A stretch of DNA of 43,369 bases from Betaproteobacteria bacterium RIFCSPLOWO2_02_FULL_67_26 (GCA_001771935.1 MERD01000040.1:1-43369), one strand, 5' to 3'; shown: positions 14,598 through 23,751, numbered from the stretch's first letter. Numbers and translations are program-made. Notes: generated from the letters alone by a model not told the origin.

Positions 14598-15677
14598 TCA
14601 CTTTTCCCTTGGATCGTGGAGCGCCTCGTCGGGCGCCTGGTACTGGCCGGAGCGGATCTGCTTCACCATGTTGGTCAGCGCGAGCGCCGCGTTGCCCACC
14701 TCGGCGAAGACGTCCTCGTCCTTGTCGAGATCCTCGTGGCTGGTGGCGTAGGGCTGGTACCAGCCGATCCACGTGTCCATCACCGCGGTCGGGCCGGCGG
14801 AGATCATGCCGATGTCGTTGAGCCAGTCCGTGAGCATGCGGCGCAGGTTCTCGGGCCCGGCCGCGTCGCCGTGCGCCACGATCGAGAACGCCCGCCCGGC
14901 GAGGTGCTTGGGGTAATCCCAGCCCTTCAGCTCCAGCTCCTTCGCCAGCATCGGGCTCTTGCCTTTCGTGGTCGTCGGGTCGGGATTGCCGCCGTCCGCG
15001 CACACCAGGCGGTCGATCATGAGCTTCAGGCTCGCCGGCGCCTGGTACCAGTGCACCGGGCACAGGATCATGACGCCGTGCGCGGCGACCCAGCGCGGGT
15101 AGATCTCGTTCATCCAGTCGTTCACCTGCCCGACCGCGTGATTGGGATAGCACGAGCACGGCCAGTGGCAGAGCGGCTGGGCGGTCGAAACGCAGGCCTT
15201 GCACGGGTAGATCGTCTTGTACGGCTCGTCGGCAAGCGTGGAGATGTCGAGGAAGTCCGCTGCAAAGCCCGGCAACCCCTCGATCGCCTTCTGCGCATGC
15301 TGCGCGAGCCGCCGGGTCTTCGAGATCTCGCCGGGACAGGTGTGCTCGCTGCGCGTCGAGCCGTTTACGATCAGTATGCGCGACGGCGATTTCGGGTCTT
15401 TCTGGCGCTTTTCCGCCGCCTCGATCGCCGCGCGCGCTTCCAGCCACTCCACCGGAAGCTCGAACTTCGGGTCGGCGTAGGACTTGCCCGCGGGCTTCTT
15501 GCGCGGCGACTTGCGATAGACGATGTAGCCGTCCCAGGCTTTCTCGAACACTTTCTCGAGCTCGGCCCTGACCCCGTCGAATGCCGGGTCGTAAAACCGG
15601 GCGTAGAAGCGCTCCCGGAACTGCTCCTTGGTCAGCGGAACATACTCGGCTTGGCGCCGCACGGCGGGTTGGGCCAC
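14598..15677 (-). CDS. flavodoxin-fold NAD(P)H-dependent oxidoreductase
   Basis: 359 residues, long for NADPH-dependent FMN reductases (about 180-200). About 95 N-terminal residues of charged helix precede the flavodoxin-like core, which starts ILIVNGSTRSEHTCPGEISKT, the FMN phosphate-binding loop. The segment YPCKACVSTAQPLCHWPCSCYPNH has five cysteines in under 20 residues, in the position of the iron-sulfur or redox Cys region of related IsfD/WrbA-like reductases. ILCPVHWYQAPASLKLMIDRL is the conserved flavin-side strand. The start is GTG 15675-15677 with GGAGGAGACC just before it. Substrate unknown. Confidence 0.85.
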   Translation of the reverse strand: MAQPAVRRQAEYVPLTKEQFRERFYARFYDPAFDGVRAELEKVFEKAWDGYIVYRKSPRKKPAGKSYADPKFELPVEWLEARAAIEAAEKRQKDPKSPSRILIVNGSTRSEHTCPGEISKTRRLAQHAQKAIEGLPGFAADFLDISTLADEPYKTIYPCKACVSTAQPLCHWPCSCYPNHAVGQVNDWMNEIYPRWVAAHGVMILCPVHWYQAPASLKLMIDRLVCADGGNPDPTTTKGKSPMLAKELELKGWDYPKHLAGRAFSIVAHGDAAGPENLRRMLTDWLNDIGMISAGPTAVMDTWIGWYQPYATSHEDLDKDEDVFAEVGNAALALTNMVKQIRSGQYQAPDEALHDPREK

Positions 15678-15765
15678 GGTCTCCTCCCTTTGGATCGTCG
15701 AACCGGAACGCGGTCCCCCGATGATACGACGCCGCGGCGGCCCCGGATGCCCCGCCGGGCGGGAT

Positions 15766-16263
15766 TCACTTCCGGATCACCGCGATCTCGCTCGGCGCGC
15801 CGCTCTTGTCGAGAACGAAAAACCGGGGCAGGCAGCCGTGCGGGTCCTTGATGAAGTCCACCAGGTAGCGCCCGCCCGCGGCGAGCGTCAGGGTGACCGG
15901 GAAATCACACCCGGTCTCGAGCAGGGAGCCGGCGTCGTAACGGTATTCGAAAAGCAGCGACAGGGGCACGTTCGCGGGCAACGTGGATTCGAACGAGAGG
16001 ACCTCCCGTTTCACTTTCTCGCCGCTCTGCAGCTGCCCGACGAGCCGCGCCACCCCGGTGCCGCCGCCCTGACCCGCCTGGACCAGGAACAGCGTCACGC
16101 GGTTGGGCGCCCACATCTTTTCCGTCTTCACCGCGAACTGCGCGCTCGGACCCGCTGCCGGCGGCGCGTACGGCACGACTTCCGGCGGCATCGCGCAGCC
16201 GGCAAGTCCCGCGCACAAGATGGCGGCAAGAGCGCGTCCGGGGGCTGAGGGATGACACTGCAT
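15766..16263 (-). CDS. putative lipoprotein
   Basis: 165 residues with a lipoprotein signal: basic start, hydrophobic ALAAILCAGLAGC, lipobox LAGC with Cys23 as the acylated residue. The mature part is beta-rich (MWAPNRVTLFLVQAG, VPLSLLFEYRYDAG, FPVTLTLAAGGRYLVDF) and holds two further cysteines (about 120 and 144) that could form a disulfide. I do not recognise the family. ATG 16263 lies seven bases after the stop of the small membrane protein gene, so they form a two-gene operon. Confidence 0.75.
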   Translation of the reverse strand: MQCHPSAPGRALAAILCAGLAGCAMPPEVVPYAPPAAGPSAQFAVKTEKMWAPNRVTLFLVQAGQGGGTGVARLVGQLQSGEKVKREVLSFESTLPANVPLSLLFEYRYDAGSLLETGCDFPVTLTLAAGGRYLVDFIKDPHGCLPRFFVLDKSGAPSEIAVIRK

Positions 16264-16270
16264 CACTGTC

Positions 16271-16543
16271 CTATTTGATCTCTTTCTCGACCGCACTGGC
16301 ATGGTCCTGCCTGGCTTGCGACATTTCGGACGCGAAGAACCAGCGCACGTAGCCCACCATGCCGCAGGCGCCCACGAACCAGGCCAGCATTGCCAGGACC
16401 AGGAAGGCGAGAGAAATCGGGCTCGGCTGCGCCAGCACCGCCGCGCCCGCCGCCGCGACACACAAGGCCAGGCCCATCAACATCGGTTTCCAGCGGCTCC
16501 GGTCCGGAGCCATCAGCCAGCGGAGTTGATCACGAAGCAACAT
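16271..16543 (-). CDS. small two-helix membrane protein
   Basis: 90 residues. A basic N-terminal segment (LRWLMAPDRSRWKP) is followed by two hydrophobic helices (MLMGLALCVAAAGAAVLA and SLAFLVLAMLAWFVGACGMV), then YVRWFF and a charged C-terminal tail. No family is recognised. It is directly upstream of, and probably cotranscribed with, the lipoprotein gene, so the pair may work together at the envelope (inference). Confidence 0.7.
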   Translation of the reverse strand: MLLRDQLRWLMAPDRSRWKPMLMGLALCVAAAGAAVLAQPSPISLAFLVLAMLAWFVGACGMVGYVRWFFASEMSQARQDHASAVEKEIK

Positions 16544-16579
16544 ACTGCGCCGGCCCGCCTCGTCCGTTACCCATCCCCA

Positions 16580-19102
16580 TCACCGCCTGAGACGAAAGTA
16601 GATCTCAGGCAACTTGTTCGGCAGCGAGTTGATGTGATCGAGCACGAGGTAGTGCCCTCGCCCGAAGATCTGCGGCAGGTACTGGTTCGCCATGGTGTCC
16701 ACGGTGATGCAGAACGGGTGCACGCCCTTCGCCACCGCCTCCTTCACCGCCATGCGCGTGTCCTCGTGGAGGTAGCGCCGGTCGCCGCCGTCGTCGTAGT
16801 CCTCGGGGCGGCCGTCGGACAGGATCAGCAGGAGGCGCCGCCGGCTCTCGATGCCCTCGAAGCAGGCGGTGGCGTGGCGGATCGCCGCGCCCATGCGCGT
16901 CGCGAGCCGGCCGGACATGCCGCCGATCTGGCTGCGGATGTCGTGCGACAGCGGCTGCTCGAAGTCCTTGATGGTGTAGTAGCTCACGTTGTCGCGGTAC
17001 TTGGAGCAGAAGCCGGCGATGGAATAGGCGTCGCCCACCTCCTCCATACTCTCCGCGAACAGCAGCACGCCCGCGCGCACGCGGTCCACCAGCCGCCCGC
17101 CGCCTTCGGGCAGGTGCTGCATGATGGAGGTGGACATGTCGGCGAGCAGCGTCACCGCGATCTCGCGCTGGCGCATCTCGCGCCGCCGGTAGATGGCCGG
17201 CTTCGGCGAGCGCCCGGCCTGCTTCTCCACGATGTAGCTCACCACCGCGTTCAAGTCCATGTCGTCGCCGTCGAACTGCCGCAGCAGGGGCGCGAGCCGC
17301 GTCGGCTTCTGCGCCTGGATCGCCCGCTTCAGGCGCTTCAACGCCGCGCCGTACTGGTTCATCAGCCGGTTGGTCTCGGTGATGTTCGACTCCGCGAGCT
17401 TTTTCTCCTGCACCCAGCTCCAGTTGCGCTTGTAGCGCGACTCGCGGTAGTCCCACTCGGGGTACGCCACGCCCTTCTCGGACGCCCCGGTGTTCTGCTT
17501 CGGGTCGTCGGAGCGGCCGGCGGCGCGGGCCGCGGCGCCGCTGGTGTCGCCGAAGCCGGTGATCTCCTGCTGCTTGCCGCCGTCGCGCTGGTCGCCGCTC
17601 TCGGCGTTCTGGGGGGACGGCTCCTGCTCTTCGCCGCCCTCCTGCGGGCGCTGCTCGCCCTCCGCCCCTGACTGCGTCTGCTGCTGCTGCTCATCCTGCT
17701 CCTGGGGATGCGCGAGCCGAGTCGTGTTGGGGCCGCGGCCCGGGAGGTAGGCGGCGTGAAACGCCTCGAGATCGGTCACGGGCGGCAGCTCGCTCCCGCT
17801 GTGGATCGCGGCGGCAATGCGCCAGGCATCCGCGACCGTGGCCTCGGGGCGGAGCAGCGGCGCAAAGCGCTCGTCGCGCACGCCGTCGTTGCCGGATTTT
17901 TCGATGAGGGCCGCCAGCGCGTCCTCCACGCTGTGCACCGCCAGGCTGTAGTAGACGCCGGTCTCGGGGTGGCGCGCGCCCGAGCGCGCGGTCGCGAGCA
18001 GCCGTTGCAGGTAGTTCGGCACCAGCCGCTGGATGCGGCAATCGACCCGCAAGTCCTCGCACAGGTCGAAGATCAGCTGGAAGCGCAGCGCGTCGTCGCC
18101 GTAGCGCGCGTAGAGCGGCGCCCACGACACCGGCCCGGACTCGGGGAATTCCACTCCCGCCATTCCGAACAACGCCTTCATCGCGAGGCGATCGAAGGTG
18201 CCGAAGCGCATGTGGCCCGCGGTGTGGAGCAGCCCGAGCACCGCCTCGTCACGGTTCGGCATCACCGCCGGGAAGTAGATGCTGCGCCCGTCCGTCTCGA
18301 CGAACGGGCGGCCCTTCTCCGGCGACCAGCTGCCCTCCTTGAGATCGAAGCCGTGGCCGTACCAGACGTCGAGCAGCATGGCGAGCAGGCGGTTGCGCTC
18401 GACGAGCCGGAACCCGGGCAGCTGGTCGAGCAGGAGCGCCAGGCTCTCCTCGGACTCGAGCCGGAAATAGGACTCGCCGCGCGCGCGCCCCGACTGCAGG
18501 ATGTCGGCGCCGCGCATCGCCCACGGCAGGATCGCCTGGGCGCCGAGCAGATTCCGAACGCGGATCGCGCCGGAGAGATAGGTGGCGAGGAGGAGCTTCC
18601 TCGACTCGAACAGCTCCTCGGCCGGCTGCGTGAGCTGCTCGATCCCGGTGATGCCCTGGCGCCCGGAAAGGTCCACCACCGGCGTCGTGAAGTAGGCGCA
18701 GCCGCTGTCCACCTGCCGGCCGCACCATACGAAACCGATCTCGGCCCAGCGCCGCTGCCCGGCGTGGCCGAGCGAGCCGTAGGCCCGCGGCAGGTTCGCC
18801 ATGAAGCCCTCGAGCGCGCGCCAGGCGCCGCGCCAGCGCGCGAACTCCAGGGCCTGCTCGGTCCAGGGCAGGACCGTTTCCGACACCCGCTCCGCCTCCC
18901 GGCTGCCGCGGATGAAGGCCTTGCCCGCCTCCCGGTCGTAGTCGTAGAGCCGGCGGCAGGCCAGGATCCAGGCGAGCGTCACGTCCGCGCCGTGCGGGCG
19001 GATCGCGGGCAGCACCTGCTCGATCTCGCGGTGCGCGACCAGGCTGGCATCGCGCAGTTGCGTGAGCTGCTCGTCGATCGCCTGCTGCTTGGAACGGCTC
19101 AT
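16580..19102 (-). CDS. CbbO/NorD-type von Willebrand factor A protein
   Basis: 840 residues. Residues 1-460 are a helical, Trp/Arg-rich region; 468-540 is a Gln/Glu/Gly-rich low-complexity linker; a VWA domain starts near 640 with a MIDAS motif D655-M-S-T-S659. Such proteins pair with MoxR-class AAA+ ATPases: CbbQ-CbbO remodel inhibited RuBisCO, NorQ-NorD help load iron into cytochrome c NO reductase. HTAGH at about 293-297 resembles HEAGH of relatives with the Glu replaced by Thr. The AAA+ partner is encoded just upstream (92-base gap with an inverted-repeat tract). Neither target enzyme is in the window, so the client is open. Confidence 0.85.
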   Translation of the reverse strand: MSRSKQQAIDEQLTQLRDASLVAHREIEQVLPAIRPHGADVTLAWILACRRLYDYDREAGKAFIRGSREAERVSETVLPWTEQALEFARWRGAWRALEGFMANLPRAYGSLGHAGQRRWAEIGFVWCGRQVDSGCAYFTTPVVDLSGRQGITGIEQLTQPAEELFESRKLLLATYLSGAIRVRNLLGAQAILPWAMRGADILQSGRARGESYFRLESEESLALLLDQLPGFRLVERNRLLAMLLDVWYGHGFDLKEGSWSPEKGRPFVETDGRSIYFPAVMPNRDEAVLGLLHTAGHMRFGTFDRLAMKALFGMAGVEFPESGPVSWAPLYARYGDDALRFQLIFDLCEDLRVDCRIQRLVPNYLQRLLATARSGARHPETGVYYSLAVHSVEDALAALIEKSGNDGVRDERFAPLLRPEATVADAWRIAAAIHSGSELPPVTDLEAFHAAYLPGRGPNTTRLAHPQEQDEQQQQTQSGAEGEQRPQEGGEEQEPSPQNAESGDQRDGGKQQEITGFGDTSGAAARAAGRSDDPKQNTGASEKGVAYPEWDYRESRYKRNWSWVQEKKLAESNITETNRLMNQYGAALKRLKRAIQAQKPTRLAPLLRQFDGDDMDLNAVVSYIVEKQAGRSPKPAIYRRREMRQREIAVTLLADMSTSIMQHLPEGGGRLVDRVRAGVLLFAESMEEVGDAYSIAGFCSKYRDNVSYYTIKDFEQPLSHDIRSQIGGMSGRLATRMGAAIRHATACFEGIESRRRLLLILSDGRPEDYDDGGDRRYLHEDTRMAVKEAVAKGVHPFCITVDTMANQYLPQIFGRGHYLVLDHINSLPNKLPEIYFRLRR

Positions 19103-19114
19103 TACAACAAATGG

Positions 19115-19180
19115 ACAGGATTTACAGAATTAACAAGAATAAAAAACAAAACCATGTAAATCCTGTTAATCCTGTCTATT
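19115..19180. repeat. nonamer repeats forming a long hairpin (CbbQ-CbbO-type spacer)
   Basis: Three 9-base words (ACAGGATTT, ACAGAATTA, ACAAGAATA at 19115-19141) are mirrored by TGTAAATCC, TGTTAATCC, TGTCTATTT at 19154-19180. ACAGGATTTACA and TGTAAATCCTGT are perfect 12-base inverted repeats. The tract is far more AT-rich than its surroundings. Confidence 0.8.
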
Positions 19181-19193
19181 TCTTGATCTTGAC

Positions 19194-20042
19194 TCAAGCG
19201 CCGAAATGCGCCTGGACGATCTCCATCAGCGCCTCGGCGAGCTCCTCGTCGTCGGTGATGGGGTTGACCATGGCAACCTGGCACGCGGCGACGGGATCGA
19301 GCCCGGCGTTGATCATGCTCGCGGCGTACACCAGCGCCCGCGTGGAAGCCGACTCTTCGAGCCCGTGGTCCTTCAGCAGCCGCGCCTTGCGGCCGGCGTT
19401 GACCAGCTGGTGCGCGATTTCCGGAGCGATGCCCGGCGCCTCGTTCAGGATGATCTTGCGCTCGATGTCCTCCGACGGGAAGTCGAAGTGCAGGCCGATG
19501 AAGCGCTGCTTCGTCGAGGGCTTCAGGTCCTTCAGCACCGTCTGGTAGCCCGGGTTGTAGGAGATCACCAGCATGAAGTCATCGTGCGCCTCGATTTCCT
19601 GCCCCTTTTTCTCGATCGTGAGCTTGCGCCGGTGGTCGGTGAGCGAGTGGATGACGACGGTCGAGTCGGTGCGCGCCTCCACGATCTCGTCGAGGTAGCA
19701 GATCGCGCCGGCCTTCACCGCGCGCGTGAGCGGCCCGTCCTGCCACACCGTCTCGGACCCTTCCAGCAGGAAGCGGCCGACGAGGTCGGAGCTGGTGAGG
19801 TCCTCGTGGCACGAGACCGTGACGAGCGGGCGCTTCAGCTGGAACGCCATGTACTCGAGGAAGCGCGTCTTGCCGCAGCCGGTCGGGCCCTTCAGCATCA
19901 CCGGCAGGCGTTTCTTGTAGGCGGCCTCGAACACCGCGATCTCGTTGCCCTGCGGCTCGTAGTACGGCGCGACGTCGCCCGGCTGCGGCGCCTGGACGAT
20001 GTCGCGCTCGACTCCGCGCAATCGATTCACTGCTGTCTTCAT
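19194..20042 (-). CDS. CbbQ/NorQ-type MoxR-class AAA+ ATPase
   Basis: 282 residues. Walker A GPTGCGKT at 52-59, Walker B CYLDEI with D118-E119, sensor-1 region [24 protein letters not shown] and the C-terminal lid ([12 protein letters not shown]). NYxPGY-type phrases with KPSTKQRF are typical of the CbbQ/NorQ/GvpN group. It should form hexamers that act with the VWA protein encoded next on a client metalloenzyme or RuBisCO; the client is not visible here. ATG 20042 has only a weak GGGG upstream. A shorter start is not supported because EVVERDIVQ-type lead residues belong to the family N-terminus. Confidence 0.92.
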   Translation of the reverse strand: MKTAVNRLRGVERDIVQAPQPGDVAPYYEPQGNEIAVFEAAYKKRLPVMLKGPTGCGKTRFLEYMAFQLKRPLVTVSCHEDLTSSDLVGRFLLEGSETVWQDGPLTRAVKAGAICYLDEIVEARTDSTVVIHSLTDHRRKLTIEKKGQEIEAHDDFMLVISYNPGYQTVLKDLKPSTKQRFIGLHFDFPSEDIERKIILNEAPGIAPEIAHQLVNAGRKARLLKDHGLEESASTRALVYAASMINAGLDPVAACQVAMVNPITDDEELAEALMEIVQAHFGA

Positions 20043-20090
20043 CAATACCCCAGATTGGGCATGCTCGTCGGCATGCTGGAAAATCCAATG

Positions 20091-20104
20091 AATACTGTAT
20101 TGTA
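20091..20104 (-). promoter_or_regulatory. possible promoter -10 and small palindrome upstream of the AAA+ gene
   Basis: On the minus strand TACAAT lies at 20099-20104, about 57 bases before the ATG. It overlaps the palindrome AATACTGTATT (20091-20101). GGCATGCT also occurs twice just downstream. No clear -35. Confidence 0.3.
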
Positions 20105-20133
20105 GGCCACGCTGCGCTGCCGGGAAACTGGTC

Positions 20134-20631
20134 CTAGAGCAGCAGCGGCTTGTCGGGCAGCTCGTCGGGATTGTGGCCTCGCGCCGGAAAGTGACGCACG
20201 AGCAGCGCCGTAATGTCCCGGATCCCCTCCACGGTGCCGGCTTCGAAGCGCCCGGCGCGAAACGCTTCCTCCATGCGCTGGCAGATGGCCTCCCACTCCT
20301 CCTGGCGTACCAGGCCGGCAATGCCGCGATCCGCCACGATCTCGATGTCGCGGTCCACCAGCTGGAGATAGAGCAGCACGCCGCTGTTGCGCTCGGTGTC
20401 CCATACGCGCTGCGCGGCAAATACCCGCTCCGCCCGCTGGCGCGGCGTCATGCCCCTCAGCAAGTCCACCAAGTCCAGGCCCGCCTCCAGCACGAAACGC
20501 AGCTCGGCCTCGTGCGTTCTCTCGGAGTCCCCGATCGCCTGCCCGATGCGCGCGAGCGCTGCCTCCGGAAACGGCCGGCGAGCGAGCCAGTCCGGCATGA
20601 ACAGATGCTTGAGGATGCGCCGGATGCTCAT
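20134..20631 (-). CDS. TPM-domain protein
   Basis: 165 residues of the TPM (PF04536) type without signal peptide. Typical core phrases are [38 protein letters not shown] followed by [28 protein letters not shown] domains bind divalent ions and some are phosphatases; the role is unsettled. It is the third gene of the recurring lemA-TPM-TPM cluster: its ATG directly abuts the stop of the secreted TPM protein gene. It is probably a soluble partner of that membrane protein (inference). Confidence 0.85.
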   Translation of the reverse strand: MSIRRILKHLFMPDWLARRPFPEAALARIGQAIGDSERTHEAELRFVLEAGLDLVDLLRGMTPRQRAERVFAAQRVWDTERNSGVLLYLQLVDRDIEIVADRGIAGLVRQEEWEAICQRMEEAFRAGRFEAGTVEGIRDITALLVRHFPARGHNPDELPDKPLLL

Positions 20632-21477
20632 CTACCAGCTCCCCGATGCGCCGCCGCCGCCCGAGCTTCCGCCGCCGCCGCTGAAGCCGCCGCCGCCCGA
20701 TGACCAGCTGCTGCCGCCGGAAGACCAGCTGCTCCCGCCACCGCTGCTGAACTTGTTGGCCAGGGTGATCAGGAACGCGAGTATCGCGATGATCACGGCC
20801 GCAATGACGTTGTACAGAATGAACGTCACGACGCCGGCGGCGAGGCCGATGATTCCCGCGGCGAGCAAGCGGCCGAACAGGGCGCGCAACACGCCGCCCA
20901 GGACGAGGACGGCGACAAATCCGTAGAACAGCAGGTCCGGGTAATCGGAGTCCCTCGACAGCGCCGGGCGCTCCGGCGGCGGCATCGCCTCCCCGTCCAC
21001 CAGCTTGACGATCCGATCCACTCCGGCCGAGACGCCGCCGAAAAAGTCACCTTGCCGGAACCGCGGCGTGATGTCCTCCTCGATGATGCGCTTGGCGTAC
21101 GCGTCCGGGATTGCCCCTTCGAGCCCGTAGCCGACCTCGATCCGGAGCTTGCGGTCGTTCCTGGCGATGGCGAGCAGCACCCCATCGTTCACGCCCTTGC
21201 GGCCGAGTTTCCATTGATCGAAGACGCGGGTGGCGTACTGCTCGATGGTCTCGGGCTGGACGGTCGGCACCAGCAGCACCGCGACCTGGCTGCCCTTGCG
21301 GGATTCGAGTTCCGCGAGCCGGGCTTCGACGGCCGCGCGCTGCTCCCCGCTGAGCGTGCCGGTCAGGTCGGTGACGCGCGCCGCGAGCGGCGGCACGGGC
21401 ACCTGGCCCGCCGCGAACGCCGGCGCAAACAGCAACACTGCCGCGAGCGCTGCTCGCGGCAGTGTGTTCTTGATCAC
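20632..21477 (-). CDS. YgcG-like secreted TPM-domain membrane protein
   Basis: 281 residues. Signal peptide (RAALAAVLLFAPAFAAGQ), then an extracytoplasmic TPM domain (about 28-150: VTDLTGTLSGEQRAAVEARL, GSQVAVLLVPTVQPETIEQYA, KGVNDGVLLAIARNDRKLRIEVGYGLEG), two hydrophobic segments (about 178-240) and a Gly/Ser/Trp-rich tail of about 40 residues with repeated SSWSSGGG. The layout matches the YgcG family, usually next to LemA. It follows lemA by six bases and directly abuts the second TPM gene, so translation is likely coupled. Confidence 0.9.
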   Translation of the reverse strand: MIKNTLPRAALAAVLLFAPAFAAGQVPVPPLAARVTDLTGTLSGEQRAAVEARLAELESRKGSQVAVLLVPTVQPETIEQYATRVFDQWKLGRKGVNDGVLLAIARNDRKLRIEVGYGLEGAIPDAYAKRIIEEDITPRFRQGDFFGGVSAGVDRIVKLVDGEAMPPPERPALSRDSDYPDLLFYGFVAVLVLGGVLRALFGRLLAAGIIGLAAGVVTFILYNVIAAVIIAILAFLITLANKFSSGGGSSWSSGGSSWSSGGGGFSGGGGSSGGGGASGSW

Positions 21478-21483
21478 GGGGAC

Positions 21484-22098
21484 TTACTTCGCGGGGACCG
21501 GCGCAGGCGCGCCGAAATCCACCTTGGGCGCCTTGCTGATCTCCTTCTCGTTCTCGACCGTGAACTGCGGCTTCTCCGCGAAGCCGAACAGCATCGCGGT
21601 CAGGTTCGACGGGAACGAGCGCACGACGACGTTGTATTCCTGCACCGCCTTGATGTAGCGGTTGCGCGCCACGGTGATGCGGTTCTCGGTGCCTTCGAGC
21701 TGCGCCTGCAGGTCGCGGAAGTTCTGGTTCGACTTGAGATCGGGATAGCGCTCCACCACCACCATCAGCCGCGACAGTGCCGAGGTGAGCTCGCCCTGCG
21801 CCTGCTGGAAGCGGGAGAACGCCTGCGGGTCGTTGAGGAGTTCGGGCGTCGCCTGGATCGTGCCCACCTTGGCGCGCGCGTTGGTGACGCCGAGCAGCAC
21901 CTGCTGCTCCTGCGCGGCGAATCCCTTCACCGTATTCACCAGGTTAGGGATCAGGTCGGCGCGCCGCTGGTACTGGTTGACCACCTCGGCCCACGCCGCC
22001 TTGATCTGCTCGTCGGTGGATTGCAGCGTGTTGTAGCCGCAACCCGCCAGCGACAGCGTCGCCGCGGCCAGCGTCATCGCAATGATTCGACGGATCAT
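21484..22098 (-). CDS. lemA: LemA family lipoprotein
   Basis: 204 residues from ATG 22098 with GGGGAGAG upstream. A lipoprotein signal ending LSLAGC, then the long helical LemA core: QIKAAWAEVVNQYQRRADLIPNLVNTVKGFA, LLGVTNARAKV, VVERYPDLKSNQNFRDLQAQLEGTENRITVARNRYI, VVVRSFPSNLTAMLFGF. LemA is an envelope protein of unknown function found with TPM proteins. A 48-base spacer with heptad repeats separates it from the amine oxidase gene upstream, so it may be the downstream part of the same long operon. Confidence 0.93.
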   Translation of the reverse strand: MIRRIIAMTLAAATLSLAGCGYNTLQSTDEQIKAAWAEVVNQYQRRADLIPNLVNTVKGFAAQEQQVLLGVTNARAKVGTIQATPELLNDPQAFSRFQQAQGELTSALSRLMVVVERYPDLKSNQNFRDLQAQLEGTENRITVARNRYIKAVQEYNVVVRSFPSNLTAMLFGFAEKPQFTVENEKEISKAPKVDFGAPAPVPAK

Positions 22099-22123
22099 GC
22101 CAACTCTCCCCAAAGTGCGCGCC

Positions 22124-22144
22124 AATCACTACTCACCACTCACG
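22124..22144. repeat. heptad repeats between amine oxidase and lemA
   Basis: AATCACT, ACTCACC, ACTCACG in tandem at 22124-22144, in the spacer between the amine oxidase stop and the lemA start. Confidence 0.6.
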
Positions 22145-22146
22145 AA

Positions 22147-23751
22147 TTATAGCTTCTTCAGCACCGCCTCCGCCGCGCGCGCCCCCCAGTAGACCGCTTC
22201 CTCGAACAGCGACATGCCCGAAAGATCGCTATGGGCGAAGTGCAGCCGGCCGTGCGGCGCGGCGAACGCGGTGCGAGCCCGGCTCCACACGAAGCCCGGC
22301 ACCGGCCGCACCATGGCGTGCCCCCATCGGAACACGTCGAGACGGGTCGCCAGGTCGCGGATATCGGGATGCGGCCGCGCCAGGTCGGCCAGTATGGCCC
22401 CGGCCCATTCGTCCCGGGACGCCGCCAGCAGGCGCTCGCGCCCCGCGGCCGGCGGCTGCCCCGACAACGGCAGGTAGTAGGTCAGTACCGTGGGGCCGGG
22501 CGCGGTGCGCAGCGCCTGGTGCGTCGCGACGACGTAGCCGATGCCGGGGCTGTCGTAAATGACGTTGTCCCAGGAGAGCGGCGCGCCGGCCCGCTCCAGT
22601 GGCGCCGCCTTGAGCGTGAGATTGGCCACCAGCCAGGGCGCGTACTGGAACGCGCGCGCCGCCGTCACGAGCGCGTCGGGCGCGCCCTCCAGCAGGTACG
22701 GGACGAGGAACATCGGCGCGGCAAAGATCGCGCGCGCCGCGCGCGCCCGAACCGTGCGCCCTTCGTCGAGCTTGAAGTAATCCACCTCGACGCGGCGACC
22801 CGCATCGCGCACCCGGTGGACGGCGGCGCGGGTGACGATGCGCGTACCGAGCCGCGCCGCGAGCTGCCGCACCACCCAGCCGTTGCCTTCGGGCCACGTC
22901 AGCACCGTGCCGGGGTCCGCGTTCTCCGCATCGGCATCGCGGCTCGCGAAGTAGTGCACGCCGGCCCAGGCCGAGGTCTCACCGAGCCCGGCGCCGAAAT
23001 CATCGCGGCAGGCGTGATTGACGTACCAGTGCAGCGGCTCCGAATCGAGCCCGTTGGCGTGCAGGAACTCGCGCATGGTCATGCGGTCGAGCGCGGTCAG
23101 TTCCGGATCGGGCGCGCTTTCGGCCACCGGAATGGCGAACGCCTTGCGGCCGCCGCGGCCGCGGCGCGCCTTGAACCCGTCCATCAGCTCGTGGAAACGG
23201 CGGTATTGCCGGCGGTCCTCGTCACGCGCCGCGATTTCCGGCAGCAGGCCCTCCTGCCACATGCCGTTGCGGTAAAGGCGCTCCTGCGGGTCGTGGCACA
23301 GGTAGCGCTCCTCGTAGCGCGGCTTTACGGCCAGCGGGTTGCCGGCGATCACGCCCAGGTCCGCGAGCAGTTCCCGCACGTGCACCGCTTCGGGAGGAGG
23401 AAGGGTCACGTAGTGCGCGCCCCAGGGATAGGGCGAGACGGTGTTGGTGCCAAAGCGGGCACTCCCGCCGGCGTCGGCCTCGAGCTCGAGTATCCTGAAA
23501 TCGGAGATCCCGGCCTTCAGCAGGCGCCACGCTGCGGCAAGGCCGGCGACGCCGCCGCCGACGATGACGACCTGGTGGTCCTGCGTTTCCGCGGGCGCGG
23601 GAAAATCGCGTCCGCGCAGGCGGTGCCCCGCTCCGTGCGAGGCGCCGAGCAATTCGCCCGGCGGGAGCGCGGGAACGACCGCCGCGCCGTCGCGGCACCC
23701 GGCCGCCCATGCGGCCGCGGCGAGCGCGGCGATGAATTCCCGGCGCCTCAC
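22147..23751 (-). CDS. FAD-dependent amine oxidase-type protein, probable Tat-exported lipoprotein
   Basis: 534 residues. The GTG start at 23749-23751 overlaps the TGA of the aminopropyltransferase gene, so translation is coupled. The N-terminus VRRREFIAALAAAAWAAGC combines a twin-arginine-type motif with a lipobox (AAGC). The dinucleotide-binding fold starts VVIVGGGVAGLAAAWRLLKAG with the acidic ELEADAGGSA strand end, and FAHSDLSGMSLFEEAVYWGARAAEAVL is the C-terminal FAD motif of amine oxidoreductases. Relatives include polyamine and monoamine oxidases and phytoene desaturase-like enzymes. Coupling to a polyamine-forming enzyme makes a polyamine-type substrate attractive, but this is inference. 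Confidence 0.85.
   Translation of the reverse strand: MRRREFIAALAAAAWAAGCRDGAAVVPALPPGELLGASHGAGHRLRGRDFPAPAETQDHQVVIVGGGVAGLAAAWRLLKAGISDFRILELEADAGGSARFGTNTVSPYPWGAHYVTLPPPEAVHVRELLADLGVIAGNPLAVKPRYEERYLCHDPQERLYRNGMWQEGLLPEIAARDEDRRQYRRFHELMDGFKARRGRGGRKAFAIPVAESAPDPELTALDRMTMREFLHANGLDSEPLHWYVNHACRDDFGAGLGETSAWAGVHYFASRDADAENADPGTVLTWPEGNGWVVRQLAARLGTRIVTRAAVHRVRDAGRRVEVDYFKLDEGRTVRARAARAIFAAPMFLVPYLLEGAPDALVTAARAFQYAPWLVANLTLKAAPLERAGAPLSWDNVIYDSPGIGYVVATHQALRTAPGPTVLTYYLPLSGQPPAAGRERLLAASRDEWAGAILADLARPHPDIRDLATRLDVFRWGHAMVRPVPGFVWSRARTAFAAPHGRLHFAHSDLSGMSLFEEAVYWGARAAEAVLKKL

Noticed and set aside
16580-20042. Definite norD/norQ or cbbO/cbbQ naming
   Set aside because: Neither client enzyme is in the window and both groups share the visible motifs, so no gene symbol is given.
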